This document shows positions 8,511 to 17,253 of a stretch of 64,000 bases of DNA, in pieces (positions within the stretch are counted from its first letter, which is position 1; each line of letters begins with the position of its first letter). Position numbers and translations under genes: made by a program. The DNA is from CBDCXE01 sp965223725 [NCBI: Nitrospinota bacterium] (GTDB lineage: Bacteria > Nitrospinota_A > UBA7883). The stretch is from assembly GCA_965223725.1 (NCBI GenBank), contig CBDCXE010000006.1, positions 558,001-622,000 of the forward strand. The letters are read 5' to 3'. The notes beneath the pieces were generated by a model. The model worked only from the letters and a program-made list of their open reading frames with translations, was not told where the DNA came from and made no database searches.

Positions 8511-8833
8511 GCCGTGGAAAAAAAGTTAACATCACCGTATATGGCAAGGACTATTCCATCGTCAGCTCGGAAGATGAAAGCAAGACCCGTGAGTATGCAG
8601 AGTATATCGACAACCTGATGAGAACCATCAGCCAACAAACCGGCGCCATGGAGTCTGGCCGGGTGGCGGTGCTGGCAATGTTGCAGATGGCCCACGAGCT
8701 GTTCACCCTCCGCGAAAAAAGCGGGATTGATGACATGGAGCTGGAGCGGCGCATAGAAAAGCTGATCGTTGACATGGAATCGGGGATGAGCGAAAGTGGA
8801 ATTCAGACAAAAATAACCACCGATAATGGATGA
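8507..8833 (+). CDS. zapA: Cell division protein ZapA
   Basis: 108 residues. ZapA bundles FtsZ filaments. The N-terminal globular part (KKVNITVYGKDYSIVSSEDE, then TREYAEYIDNLMRTISQQTG) matches the ZapA pattern of a short sheet with VxVxIxGxxYxIxSxE followed by an ArxVxxxMxxi helix. The C-terminal half (about 60-95) is the tetramer-forming coiled coil with ALAxxxxaxEL-type spacing (VLAMLQMAHELFTLREK). It overlaps the upstream zapB-like gene by 4 bases; the next gene starts 16 bases later, so the block is probably one operon. Confidence 0.85.
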   Translation: MSRGKKVNITVYGKDYSIVSSEDESKTREYAEYIDNLMRTISQQTGAMESGRVAVLAMLQMAHELFTLREKSGIDDMELERRIEKLIVDMESGMSESGIQTKITTDNG

Positions 8834-8849
8834 AGGATAAGGAAAAATA

Positions 8850-9620
8850 ATGAACGAAAAAAGTAATCGAGTTGCTATGATCACCGGCGCGTCCAGCGGG
8901 GTGGGCGAGGCGGTGGCGATGCGGTTCGCCAGCGCAGGATATTCCGTGGCCATCGGCGCCCGGCGCGAGGACCGTATACAGGCGCTGGCCGCCAGGATAG
9001 AAAACGAGTGCGACAGCCCGACGCACAGCTTCGACCTGGATATCCGGTCGGCGGATTCATCGGCCGCGTTCGCGAAAAGCGCGCTGGACAAGTTCGGCCA
9101 TATCGATGTGCTGGTCAACTGCGCCGGCGTGGCGCTGGGTAGGGAGCCGGTTGAAGGCGCCGAGCTGGCCGATTGGGCGCAGATGATAGAGACCAACTAT
9201 TCCGGTCCGGCCCAGCTGATCAAGGAGGTCATCCCGTCGATGAAAGATAACGGCGCTGGACAGATAATCAACATAGGCGCATTGGCGGCGTTGTTTCCGC
9301 ACCCCGGATCTGTCGTGTATGCGTCGGCGAAGGAGGCGATCCGTATGTTCCTCAAATGCCTGCGGGAGGACACCCTGGGGACCGGCATCCGGGTCAGCAA
9401 CATAGACCCCGGCATCATCCGCACCGAGTTCGCCCATGTCCGGTTCCGCGGCAACGACGAGGCGGTGGCGACCATGCTCAAGGGCATGCGGCCGCTGGAA
9501 GCGGAGGACCTGGCGGAATGCGTCTGGTTCATCGCCAGCCTGCCGCCCCATGTCAATGTGGACCAGATGACAGTATTGCCGACGGACCAGACCAGCCCAA
9601 CCCGGGTCCACAGGGCATAA
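8850..9620 (+). CDS. Short-chain dehydrogenase/reductase
   Basis: 256 residues with a classical SDR fold: cofactor loop TGASSGVGEAVAMRFASAGY (about 12-31), an RRED stretch after the second strand that suggests NADP(H) preference, DLDIRSAD, NAG motif VLVNCAGVALG, and the catalytic Ser-Tyr-Lys region with VYASAKEAIRMFLK. It belongs to the group close to E. coli YdfG/serine dehydrogenases; the substrate is not evident. ATG 8850 is preceded by AAGGATAAGG. It sits between zapA and a small membrane protein, with no obvious functional link. Confidence 0.85.
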   Translation: MNEKSNRVAMITGASSGVGEAVAMRFASAGYSVAIGARREDRIQALAARIENECDSPTHSFDLDIRSADSSAAFAKSALDKFGHIDVLVNCAGVALGREPVEGAELADWAQMIETNYSGPAQLIKEVIPSMKDNGAGQIINIGALAALFPHPGSVVYASAKEAIRMFLKCLREDTLGTGIRVSNIDPGIIRTEFAHVRFRGNDEAVATMLKGMRPLEAEDLAECVWFIASLPPHVNVDQMTVLPTDQTSPTRVHRA

Positions 9621-9641
9621 CCTGCAAATCGAGCCGCCGTA

Positions 9642-9917
9642 GTGAATGAGCGGGAGTATAGCGCCAACTGGCTGTTCATCGCCCTGTTCGTTGCGGCCGT
9701 GGCCGCCGCGGTGTTCATGTATACGCTGGGCAACCGGGCGAAGCTCATGCCGGAGCATACCCGCCAGATGAACAAGCTCCTGCGCGATCAGACGATCTAT
9801 TGCTCCGACAAATCGACCGCCCGGCAATGCAGGGAGGCGATTGACGCCATTGAGGAATATAAAAAAGTGATCGCCGAAGATATGGCCAGGAAAAAACGAG
9901 GGCAAGAAAATCAGTGA
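9642..9917 (+). CDS. Small single-pass membrane protein, unknown function
   Basis: 91 residues from GTG 9642 (no in-frame ATG nearby). One membrane segment at about residues 9-28 (WLFIALFVAAVAAAVFMYTL) is followed by a soluble, mostly helical, charged tail with two cysteines in about 10 residues (IYCSDKSTARQCREA) and a basic end DMARKKRGQENQ. I recognise no family. It lies 21 bases after the SDR stop and just before the nitrilase-like gene, in the same orientation. Confidence 0.65.
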   Translation: MNEREYSANWLFIALFVAAVAAAVFMYTLGNRAKLMPEHTRQMNKLLRDQTIYCSDKSTARQCREAIDAIEEYKKVIAEDMARKKRGQENQ

Positions 9918-9921
9918 GACG

Positions 9922-9945
9922 ATGAAGGTATCAACGATACTATGA
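9922..9945 (+). promoter_or_regulatory. Possible 7-codon leader overlapping the nitrilase start
   Basis: ATG 9922 opens a frame reading MKVSTIL and then TGA at 9943-9945, which overlaps the nitrilase ATG 9942 as ATGA. The first bases (ATGAAGGTATC) nearly repeat the real gene start (ATGAAAGTATC) 20 bases further on, as if the start region had been duplicated out of frame. Reinitiation at 9942 is possible. Translation of the minigene is inference only. Confidence 0.3.
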
Positions 9946-10730
9946 AAGTATCGGCCATTCAGCTATCGCCCGGCGCCGACATCGATCAAAATCTTGCCCG
10001 CGCAGTGGAGCTGACTGCCGAAGCCTGCGCCGATGGCGCCAGGTTTGTGGCGTTGCCGGAGTATTTTGCCCTTTACGACAACAGCGAAGGTTGGCAAAAA
10101 CCTGCGGCTGACAAAAGCGACGCAATACTGGAGGCGGTGGGCGCAATCGCAAAAAGCAAAGCGGTCCATATCCTTGCCGGCTCGGTCCTGCTGCCCAGCG
10201 GCCATGAAGGCAAATTCGAAAACGTATCGATCCTGTTCGGCCCGGACGGGCTCGAAGCGGCGCGGTATGTGAAGCGGAACCTGTTCGTCGCCGAGGTCGA
10301 TGGTAACAGCTATCGAGAAGGCGACTGGTTGCAGGCGGGCGACAGCGTCGTGAAAAGCCAGATCGACCAATGGAACGTCGGTTTGTCGACCTGTTTCGAT
10401 CTGCGGTTCGCCGAGCATTACACCGCTCTGCGCGCGCAAGGTGCCAACATCATCACGGCGCCCTCCGCCTTCACGAAACAGACCGGGCAGGCGCACTGGA
10501 TGACCCTCGTCCGGGCCCGGGCCATAGAGACGCAATCCTACATGATCGCCCCGGCGTTGGTTGGCGAGACAGCGCCCGGCGTCGAATGTTATGGATCGAC
10601 GGTCATCGTAGACCCTTGGGGCGAACCGGTGGCGTTGCTGGAAACAGGGGAGGGGTATATCAGCGCCGAGCTGGATATGACGCTGGTGGAGTCTGTGCGA
10701 CGAAGGATAAATATGACGCGCGGAAAATAG
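9942..10730 (+). CDS. Nitrilase-superfamily carbon-nitrogen hydrolase (Nit type)
   Basis: 262 residues. The catalytic triad is visible: Glu40 in RFVALPEYFAL, Lys111 in RYVKRNLF, and Cys151 in LSTCFDLRF, followed by PSAFTKQTGQAHW and LVRARAIETQSYMIAPALVG. This pattern, with a CxDLRF nucleophile and HW after TxxTG, is that of the Nit1/Nit2 branch, whose members hydrolyse deaminated glutathione or omega-amides such as alpha-ketoglutaramate. The exact substrate is inferred. It converges on cbiB with a 9-base gap. Confidence 0.85.
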   Translation: MKVSAIQLSPGADIDQNLARAVELTAEACADGARFVALPEYFALYDNSEGWQKPAADKSDAILEAVGAIAKSKAVHILAGSVLLPSGHEGKFENVSILFGPDGLEAARYVKRNLFVAEVDGNSYREGDWLQAGDSVVKSQIDQWNVGLSTCFDLRFAEHYTALRAQGANIITAPSAFTKQTGQAHWMTLVRARAIETQSYMIAPALVGETAPGVECYGSTVIVDPWGEPVALLETGEGYISAELDMTLVESVRRRINMTRGK

Positions 10731-10739
10731 CGGCCCCGG

Positions 10740-11708
10740 CTATAACCAGAACAAATAACAGGCCAGGCTCAACCCGATTAAAAATAACGCGGTCACAGCT
10801 AATGTGGCGTACATCAGCTCTATTGATTCCATAATCACAATCGCGGTCAATGAACGCGTGGGATCGCCAATGGTTGCGGAATTGCGCGCCACGCCTCCAT
10901 AATAGCTCACGCCGCCAAGCTGGATATCGAGCGCTCCGGCAAATGCAGACTCGGACATCGCGGAGTTGGGTGATGGATGCTTTCGCCCATCGCGTTTCAG
11001 AATTTTCAGCGAGTTGCGCCAGTTCAGCCCCAGCAGAGCCGAAGAAAGAGATATAAGCCATGCCGTCAGCCGCGCCGGTATATAGTTGGCCAGATCATCC
11101 AGCCGCGCCGGCGCCCAGCCGAAATTGACATATTTCTCGTTTTTATAACCGAACAGCGAGTCCATGGTGTTGATGGATTTGTAAACCATCGCCCCCACCG
11201 GCCCGCCAATCACCGCAAAAAACAGGGGCGCCGTCACGCCATCCACCGTGCTCTCCGCCACGCTCTCCACGGTGGCCCGGGTGATCTCTCCCTCGTCCAG
11301 GTTTCTGGTGTCCCTTCCCACAATAAACCCCACGTCGGCCCGGCCCTGTTCGATATCGCCATTTTCCAGTGACCGGTACACAGCGCTGGCGTGAAGATCC
11401 AGATCCCGGGCGGAAAAAGTGAAATAAAGCAACAGCACAGACACCAGGTCACCCAACAGCCAATGGATCATCCCGGCGCCCTCGATGGCGCCATAACAGA
11501 CCAGCCCCACAATAACCACCGTGTCTATCACTGTCACCACGCCGGCCAGTTTAGTACCGCCGAACAGGTTGCGCGTGGCCTCTTCCAGGAAGCTGGCGAA
11601 CCGGCCGATCAGGCGGATAGGGTGATAGCTCCACCGCGGGTCCCCGATGGCAAGGTCGAGGAGTATGGCAGCTATTATCTGTATTTCCAGGCCCACGTTA
11701 ACCGACAA
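10740..11708 (-). CDS. cbiB: Adenosylcobinamide-phosphate synthase CbiB (CobD)
   Basis: 322-residue polytopic membrane protein that attaches the aminopropanol (or ethanolamine) phosphate arm to adenosylcobyric acid. Motifs: DLAIGDPRWSYHPIRLIGRF at the N-terminus, FIVGRDTRNLDEGEITRATV, ESVAESTVDGVTAPLFFAVI, and NSAMSESAFAGALDIQLGG with YYGGV, all typical of CbiB/CobD. The start appears to be TTG 11708, 2 bases after the stop of the preceding fusion gene. It is the last gene of the cobalamin operon and converges on the nitrilase gene. Confidence 0.92.
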   Translation of the reverse strand: MSVNVGLEIQIIAAILLDLAIGDPRWSYHPIRLIGRFASFLEEATRNLFGGTKLAGVVTVIDTVVIVGLVCYGAIEGAGMIHWLLGDLVSVLLLYFTFSARDLDLHASAVYRSLENGDIEQGRADVGFIVGRDTRNLDEGEITRATVESVAESTVDGVTAPLFFAVIGGPVGAMVYKSINTMDSLFGYKNEKYVNFGWAPARLDDLANYIPARLTAWLISLSSALLGLNWRNSLKILKRDGRKHPSPNSAMSESAFAGALDIQLGGVSYYGGVARNSATIGDPTRSLTAIVIMESIELMYATLAVTALFLIGLSLACYLFWL

Positions 11709-11710
11709 CG

Positions 11711-14278
11711 TTATGAGTCGATGATCTGGTAAATTTTATCCATATCGATATTGCCGCGGACAGTGTCGGCCAGGTCATCCAGCGCCTTGTCGATATCGTA
11801 GCGCACCGCGCTTTTACCCAGCGCCGCAAAGCCCTTGCGGACACGCAATTTGTCGATGAACCAGCGGCGGAACTTGTCATCATTGAATATGCCGTGGATG
11901 TATGACCCCCAGTTCCTTCCATCGTCGGAGCCGACACCCAGCGCGGCGCCGGAGCTGTCGGTCACCACCGGTTTTGCCGCGCCATACTCGGTCACGCCAT
12001 GGTGGATCTCATATCCATGCACCGCCAGGTCCGACTCGGCATGCACCGCCTGCACCCGGGCCAGGGTTTTCTCTTTTTCGATGGTGGTTTTCAACGGCAG
12101 AATGCCTATACCCTCTATGGAGCCACGGTTCGATTCGATGCCATGCGGATCGGTTATCACCTCGCCCATCATCTGGTAACCACCGCAGATCCCGACGATC
12201 TCTGTTTTGCCATTACCTGCAATTTCCTTTAACTTTTCGACGACGCCGTTTTCGTATATATGCTCGATATCGCCGATGACGTTTTTCGAGCCGGGGATAA
12301 TCACGCAGTCGACATCGTCAAGATCGTCCGGGCCATACGCTTCAACGATGGCCACATCCCGCTCCATGGCCAGCGGATCGAAGTCGGTGAAGTTGGATAC
12401 GTGGCGCAGCTTCAATATCGCCACCGTCACCGAGTCGCCGCCGTTCTTCCCGCCATAGGTCGGCGCCACCGCCCGGTCCTCCTCCGGCAGGCCGATCGGT
12501 CGGATGAACGGGACCACGCCCAGGGTCGGTTTGCCGCAGGCGCGATCCACATATTCGATGGCGGCGTCCAGCAGGCTGGCGTCACCGCGGAACTTGTTGA
12601 TGATAAACCCGGCGGTCAGCTTTCGTTCCCATTCGTTCAGCGTTTCCATGATTCCGACGAACGACGCAAAGACGCCGCCCCGGTCGATATCGCCGACGAT
12701 CAACACTTTGGCGTCGGCGTATCGGGCCATGCGCATGTTGACGATGTCCCGCTTCTTCAGGTTCATTTCGCCCGGGCTGCCGGCGCCCTCCATGATGATT
12801 ACATCATGATCGGCGGATAAGTCGTCGTATGCCCGCTTGACGATTTTGAATCCTTCCTTCTGGTAATCTATATATTCCGAAACGTTCATGGCGCCCACCG
12901 GCTTGCCCATCACCACCACCTGCGAGCCGGTGTCGCTGTTCGGTTTCAGCAGGATCGGGTTCATCCTGGTGTCCGGCTCCAGCCCGCACGCCTGCGCCTG
13001 GGTCACCTGCGCCCGGCCGATCTCCTCGCCATTGATGGTGACGTAGGAGTTGAGGGCCATGTTCTGGGCCTTGAACGGCGCCACGTCATACCCATCCTGT
13101 TTCAGGATCCGGCAGAGGGCGGCGTTGATCACACTCTTGCCGGAGTCGGAGCTGACCCCCTGGATCATTATTGCCGGTTTTTTCTTCGCCCGTTTTTTAC
13201 CGGCAGGCGCCTTGAAAATTTTTCGTAAGCTCGCAACCAGCTTTTCATTTTCCTTACCGTTTCTCACCGCCACGCGGAAGAATTTGTCATCCAGTCCGGT
13301 GTAGTTTTCGCAGACACGGATCGCGACTCCATCCTTCAAGGTCAGCTTCGCCAGTTCGCCGGCGGTCATGCCTGGTTGGTTGATTTTTAGCAGGAGATAG
13401 TTGGCGTCGCTTTCAAATACTTTCAGAGCGTCGATAGTTTCAAGGTCGGCCATCAGGTTACCGCGCCAATGGGCGACATGCTTCCAGGCCCTGGAGACAT
13501 ACCCGTCATCCTTCATCGCCTCCACGCCCACCGCCTGGGCCAGCACGTTGACCGACCAGGGCATGACCTGATCGCGCAACCGGGTGGCAATCGCTTCATC
13601 CGCCAGCGCCACACCCAGCCGCAACCCGGGGATGGCAAACAGTTTGGTGAGTGATATCACAACAATGACATTGGCCGGACGATCGACCGCCAATGACTCA
13701 AAATTTTCTACGAACCCGCCGAAAGATTCATCCACCACAAATAGCGAGTCAGGCTTTCGAAGGGCGATATCACGGATGGCCACAGCATCCACGGTCCGCC
13801 CGGTCGGGTTGTTCGGATGGCCTATGATCACCAGGTCGTTGACGCCGATGGTCGACTCCAGCGCCTGATAATCGAGCGTGAAATCATCCTCTTCACACAT
13901 CTGGACCGTCGCCACATCCAGCCCCGCCTTCTCCGCCAGGCGCCGGTAGTCTATATACGCCGGCTCCGGGACCACCGCTTTGTCAAAGTTTCCAATGCCT
14001 GGGATGGCGTAAAGGATCTCTGTAGCGCCGTTGCCCGCAACTACAGCCTCCTCACCCGCCCCATATTTTTCCGCTACTGCGGTTGTCAGCTCTTCGCAGT
14101 ACGGGTCAGGATATTTCGTGATGTCAGAGACGCGGGAGCTGATCAACGGCCGGAGCCATTCCGGAAAACCGAGCGGGTTTATATTCGCCGAAAAATCGAG
14201 GATATCGTTCTCGTCAATGCCGGAGTCGATCGACAATTTCCGCAGGTTGCCGCCATGTCCTTCGCCAGAGCTTTTCAT
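11711..14278 (-). CDS. Fusion of a CobC/CobD-type PLP aminotransferase and cobyric acid synthase CobQ
   Basis: 855 residues with two complete enzymes. Residues 1 to about 355 are a fold-type I PLP enzyme of the threonine-phosphate decarboxylase/histidinol-phosphate aminotransferase group: LDFSANINPLGFPEWL, KYPDPYCEEL, GNGATEILYAIP, GHPNNPTGRTVD, and PLP lysine in SLTKLFAIPGLRLG. A basic linker (APAGKKRAKKK) leads to cobyric acid synthase from about residue 370: IMIQGVSSDSGKSVINAAL, PFKAQNMALNSYVT, MEGAGSPGEMNLK, GDIDRGGVFASFVG, IPGSKN and a class I glutaminase domain with VGICGGYQMMGE and final EIHHG. The first domain probably makes aminopropanol phosphate for CbiB, encoded just downstream. 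It overlaps cobS by 1 base (TAATG). Confidence 0.92.
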   Translation of the reverse strand: MKSSGEGHGGNLRKLSIDSGIDENDILDFSANINPLGFPEWLRPLISSRVSDITKYPDPYCEELTTAVAEKYGAGEEAVVAGNGATEILYAIPGIGNFDKAVVPEPAYIDYRRLAEKAGLDVATVQMCEEDDFTLDYQALESTIGVNDLVIIGHPNNPTGRTVDAVAIRDIALRKPDSLFVVDESFGGFVENFESLAVDRPANVIVVISLTKLFAIPGLRLGVALADEAIATRLRDQVMPWSVNVLAQAVGVEAMKDDGYVSRAWKHVAHWRGNLMADLETIDALKVFESDANYLLLKINQPGMTAGELAKLTLKDGVAIRVCENYTGLDDKFFRVAVRNGKENEKLVASLRKIFKAPAGKKRAKKKPAIMIQGVSSDSGKSVINAALCRILKQDGYDVAPFKAQNMALNSYVTINGEEIGRAQVTQAQACGLEPDTRMNPILLKPNSDTGSQVVVMGKPVGAMNVSEYIDYQKEGFKIVKRAYDDLSADHDVIIMEGAGSPGEMNLKKRDIVNMRMARYADAKVLIVGDIDRGGVFASFVGIMETLNEWERKLTAGFIINKFRGDASLLDAAIEYVDRACGKPTLGVVPFIRPIGLPEEDRAVAPTYGGKNGGDSVTVAILKLRHVSNFTDFDPLAMERDVAIVEAYGPDDLDDVDCVIIPGSKNVIGDIEHIYENGVVEKLKEIAGNGKTEIVGICGGYQMMGEVITDPHGIESNRGSIEGIGILPLKTTIEKEKTLARVQAVHAESDLAVHGYEIHHGVTEYGAAKPVVTDSSGAALGVGSDDGRNWGSYIHGIFNDDKFRRWFIDKLRVRKGFAALGKSAVRYDIDKALDDLADTVRGNIDMDKIYQIIDS

Positions 14279-15027
14279 TATAAATTACCCACCAGATAAC
14301 CAGCCAGCGCCAGCATGACCACCGCCTCGGTGATCTCACACAGCGCGCCATATGTGTCGCCGGTCATCCCGCCGACACGTCGTGTTGAATAGTAAGAAAA
14401 CACAATAGTTACAGCCAGCATCACCACAGTGGCGAAAACACCGGCGCCGCCCCCGATATATGCGCCAGCCACCAGCGCGAACAACAGACCGATGACCGCG
14501 TGCTTTTTGCCGGCGTGGTCGATCAGCGGCGTCCCCAGCCCGCCGTAGGAACGGACATATGGAAACGAAGCGATGGCGATCATCATGGCGCAGCGGGCCA
14601 TGATCGGCGCAATCAGCAACGCCGTGCAGACGATCGACGGCTTGATGGAGGTCAGCGCCGCGAACTTGATCAGCAATACCGCGAAGATCGCGAACACACC
14701 CATCGGCCCGGCGCTGCTGTCCTTCATAATTTCCAGGGCGCGCTCTTTCGATCCCTGGCTCATGAACGCGTCGAAACTGTCCGCCAGCCCGTCGATATGC
14801 AGCGCGCCAGAGATCGCCGACATGACGACAATGATCACAGATGCGGTGGCGAACGGGGTCATAAGAATGGCCATCAGCTTGTAGATGCCGCAATATACAA
14901 GACCGAGCAATAGGCCAACGACCGGATAATAGATTAATGACGCGCCATGCTCCTTCTCGCCGATCTCGTACCGGGAGGGCAGAGGGAGTACGGTTAAAAA
15001 AGTGACCGCCGCCAGGAAACTCTTCAT
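14278..15027 (-). CDS. cobS: Adenosylcobinamide-GDP ribazoletransferase (cobalamin synthase)
   Basis: 249-residue membrane protein that joins adenosylcobinamide-GDP to alpha-ribazole (phosphate). Signatures: an N-terminal FLTVLPLPSRYEIGEKEHG stretch, ISGALHIDGLADSFDAFMSQ (the DGLAD metal site), ALEIMKDSSAGPMGVFAIF, and GGMTGDTYGALCEITEAVVM near the C-terminus. About six hydrophobic segments fit the family. The start overlaps the cobT stop by 4 bases. Confidence 0.93.
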   Translation of the reverse strand: MKSFLAAVTFLTVLPLPSRYEIGEKEHGASLIYYPVVGLLLGLVYCGIYKLMAILMTPFATASVIIVVMSAISGALHIDGLADSFDAFMSQGSKERALEIMKDSSAGPMGVFAIFAVLLIKFAALTSIKPSIVCTALLIAPIMARCAMMIAIASFPYVRSYGGLGTPLIDHAGKKHAVIGLLFALVAGAYIGGGAGVFATVVMLAVTIVFSYYSTRRVGGMTGDTYGALCEITEAVVMLALAGYLVGNL

Positions 15028-16085
15028 TTGTCCGCGCCAGAGACCGCCGCCTCTTCAAACGTCGCTATCTCCGTCAGCACAGAATGCGCCGCGTCCACAA
15101 GGCCCATGGCCAGCGCGCCGCCGGTCCCTTCACCCAGCCGCATGTCCAGGTTCAGGTACGCTTTTTTGTCCAAAGTATCCAGCATAGCCACATGCCCCGG
15201 CTCCACGCTCTGGTGCGATGCGATCATATACTCCTTCGATTCCGGGCAGATCAGCGACGCGATCAACGCGCCGGCGGTGGAGATAAATCCATCCACCACG
15301 ACCGGTTTTCTTTTCGAAGCCGCGCCCAGGATCACCCCGGCGATACCGCCGATCTCGAATCCGCCCACCTTGGCCAGGATATCGAGCCCGTCGTTTTTAT
15401 CCGGCTTGTTTACGTCCAGTATCTTTTCGATCACGGCGATTTTGCTTGCCAGCTGGCCGTCGTCCACGCCGGTCCCGCGGCCGGTCACCTCTTGCGGCGA
15501 TTTGCCGGTTATCACGGAGATGATGGCGCTGCTGGGCGTTGTGTTGCCGATCCCCATGTCGCCGGTGCCGAATACATCTGTGGTGTCCGCATGTTCCAGC
15601 GCCAGCTCTATCCCCGCTTCCACGCAGCGGACGGCGTCGTCGGAGCCCATGGCCGGGCCCTTGGCGATGTTGGCTGTGCCTTGTCCCATTTTTTTGTCCA
15701 CGACCTTGCCTTCGGCGACCTTGCTGAAGTCAAACTTTACGCCCATGTCCACGACGACAACATTTGCGTTAACCAGCCTAGCCAGGGCGTTCACACCGGC
15801 GCCGCCGACCACGAAGTTCATCACCATCTGCGGTGTCACCTCCTGCGGGTATTTGCTGACGCCTTCGTCGCAGACGCCATGATCGGCCGCCATGGTGATG
15901 ATGGTTTTCCGTTTTACTGCTGGGGGGAAGGATGATGTCATACCGGTCAGATCCACCGCCAGGTCCATCAGCCGCCCCAGCGCCCAATGCGGCATAGTCA
16001 GCTGATCCAGCCGCTTTCTGGCCAAACCTTCGGCTTCCTTGTCCTTCGGTTTTATATTCTTGATTGTTTCTTTTAGCAAGCTCAA
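15024..16085 (-). CDS. cobT: Nicotinate-nucleotide--dimethylbenzimidazole phosphoribosyltransferase
   Basis: 353 residues, the normal length. It activates the lower-ligand base of cobalamin. Visible: RLDQLTMPHWALGRLMDLAV near the N-terminus, TMAADHGVCDEGVSKYPQEV, MGIGNTTPSSAIISVITG, GRGTGVDDGQL, and the catalytic-glutamate motif MRLGEGTGGALAMGLVDAA close to the C-terminus. It abuts the phosphatase gene (16086) with no gap and overlaps cobS by 4 bases. Confidence 0.95.
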   Translation of the reverse strand: MSLLKETIKNIKPKDKEAEGLARKRLDQLTMPHWALGRLMDLAVDLTGMTSSFPPAVKRKTIITMAADHGVCDEGVSKYPQEVTPQMVMNFVVGGAGVNALARLVNANVVVVDMGVKFDFSKVAEGKVVDKKMGQGTANIAKGPAMGSDDAVRCVEAGIELALEHADTTDVFGTGDMGIGNTTPSSAIISVITGKSPQEVTGRGTGVDDGQLASKIAVIEKILDVNKPDKNDGLDILAKVGGFEIGGIAGVILGAASKRKPVVVDGFISTAGALIASLICPESKEYMIASHQSVEPGHVAMLDTLDKKAYLNLDMRLGEGTGGALAMGLVDAAHSVLTEIATFEEAAVSGADK

Positions 16086-16694
16086 CTATTGCACTCCTTT
16101 TTCAAAATTAGTGTTGCATATCCCGGTCAAAACTCCGCGGCCCTCAAACATCTCGACGGTGGTGACAGACGCCGTGGGCAGCCGGAAAACCACATGCCGT
16201 GTATACGGCAGATCCAGCAGACGGCATATCGCCTGGCCGATCACCCCGCCATGGGTAAACGCGGCCACCACATCCGCTTCATCCTCGATCAGCCGGTTCA
16301 TGGCCCGTTCCACCCGGGTGATGAAGCCGGTGACGCTGTCGCCCCCCGGGAATGTGAAATCGACATCTCCATCGAACCACCGTTGGGCCAGCTCCGGATG
16401 CTTGCGGCTTACCTCATCGAAGGTCAAACCGTCCCACTCTCCAAAATCGGCTTCCATCAAATTTTTATCTATGTCCATTGCCGCCTGCCCGGTGGCGATT
16501 TTCGCCGTTTCCATCGCCCGCTGCAACGGGCTGCTGAGCACCCGCCCAGGTTTGACCCTGTTGATAAACGCAACCAGTCCCTCCGCCTGTTTTATGCCAT
16601 GATCCGACAGCGGCGGATCGCAGACCCCCACGAAACATCCCGATTTATTGGCCTCGGTTTCCCCATGGCGGATCAGGAATATTTTACTCGCCAT
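16086..16694 (-). CDS. cobC: Histidine phosphatase, probable alpha-ribazole phosphatase CobC
   Basis: 202 residues of the phosphoglycerate-mutase-like phosphatase family: LIRHGETEANKSGCFVG (catalytic His in RHGE), PLSDHGIKQAEGLV, SSPLQRAMETAKI, LMEADFGEWDGLTFDE and the second histidine in VVAAFTHGGVIGQ. Its position between cbiX and cobT points to dephosphorylation of alpha-ribazole-5'-phosphate or adenosylcobalamin-5'-phosphate. Family members with other roles look the same, so the specific role comes from context. It overlaps the upstream chelatase gene by 11 bases. Confidence 0.85.
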   Translation of the reverse strand: MASKIFLIRHGETEANKSGCFVGVCDPPLSDHGIKQAEGLVAFINRVKPGRVLSSPLQRAMETAKIATGQAAMDIDKNLMEADFGEWDGLTFDEVSRKHPELAQRWFDGDVDFTFPGGDSVTGFITRVERAMNRLIEDEADVVAAFTHGGVIGQAICRLLDLPYTRHVVFRLPTASVTTVEMFEGRGVLTGICNTNFEKGVQ

Positions 16695-17097
16695 CGGCGT
16701 TGTCCAGCTTCATGTTGCGCACATCATCAAGATCCAGCGATTCATCGATCCGTTTCGAAACCAGATCAACCAGCAGATCGTCATAACCCAGATGCTTACC
16801 GAACAGAAGTTCTATGCTCGGATATTTTTCACCCTCTTTCTGCATCATCCCCGGGATATCTTGCCGCATGTGCAGCCCCATATGCAAAAAGTAAGGAATC
16901 AGAACCACCTTCTCCGCGCCCTGGTCCACGCACCGTTCCAGCGTCTCCGGGAACAGTGGGGCGGCGCCAGACATGTTGCACGCTTCGACTATCGTATAGT
17001 CGCCAGATTCCTTGATGTGCCGGGCGATTTTTTCCATCCCTTCAGAAGCGCCCGCCGTGAAGCTGCCATGCCCCATCAATATAACAGCGATTTTCAT
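16684..17097 (-). CDS. cbiX: CbiX-type sirohydrochlorin cobaltochelatase, short form
   Basis: 137 residues from ATG 17097 (the open frame extends 22 codons further upstream without family similarity). Visible: VILMGHGSFTAGASEGMEKI (metal-binding His of the GHGS motif), the EACNMSGAAPLFPETLERC region, LIPYFLHMGLHMRQDIPGM with the second conserved His, and HLGYDDLLVDLV. The size is that of single-domain CbiX. It is the first gene behind the cobalamin riboswitch. The rest of the corrin ring pathway is not in the window. Confidence 0.82.
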   Translation of the reverse strand: MKIAVILMGHGSFTAGASEGMEKIARHIKESGDYTIVEACNMSGAAPLFPETLERCVDQGAEKVVLIPYFLHMGLHMRQDIPGMMQKEGEKYPSIELLFGKHLGYDDLLVDLVSKRIDESLDLDDVRNMKLDNADGE

Positions 17098-17253
17098 ATG
17101 GAACCATCCAGTAGTATGGAGAAGAAAAACCGGCGATGAAAAGCAAACATATATCCAGAACACTTTTTACATAAATATCAATCAGGATACCGTTTACTAT
17201 CCCATATGGCAGATAAGGCCGCGATCCACGATGGCCCACTCCATTCACAGAGT

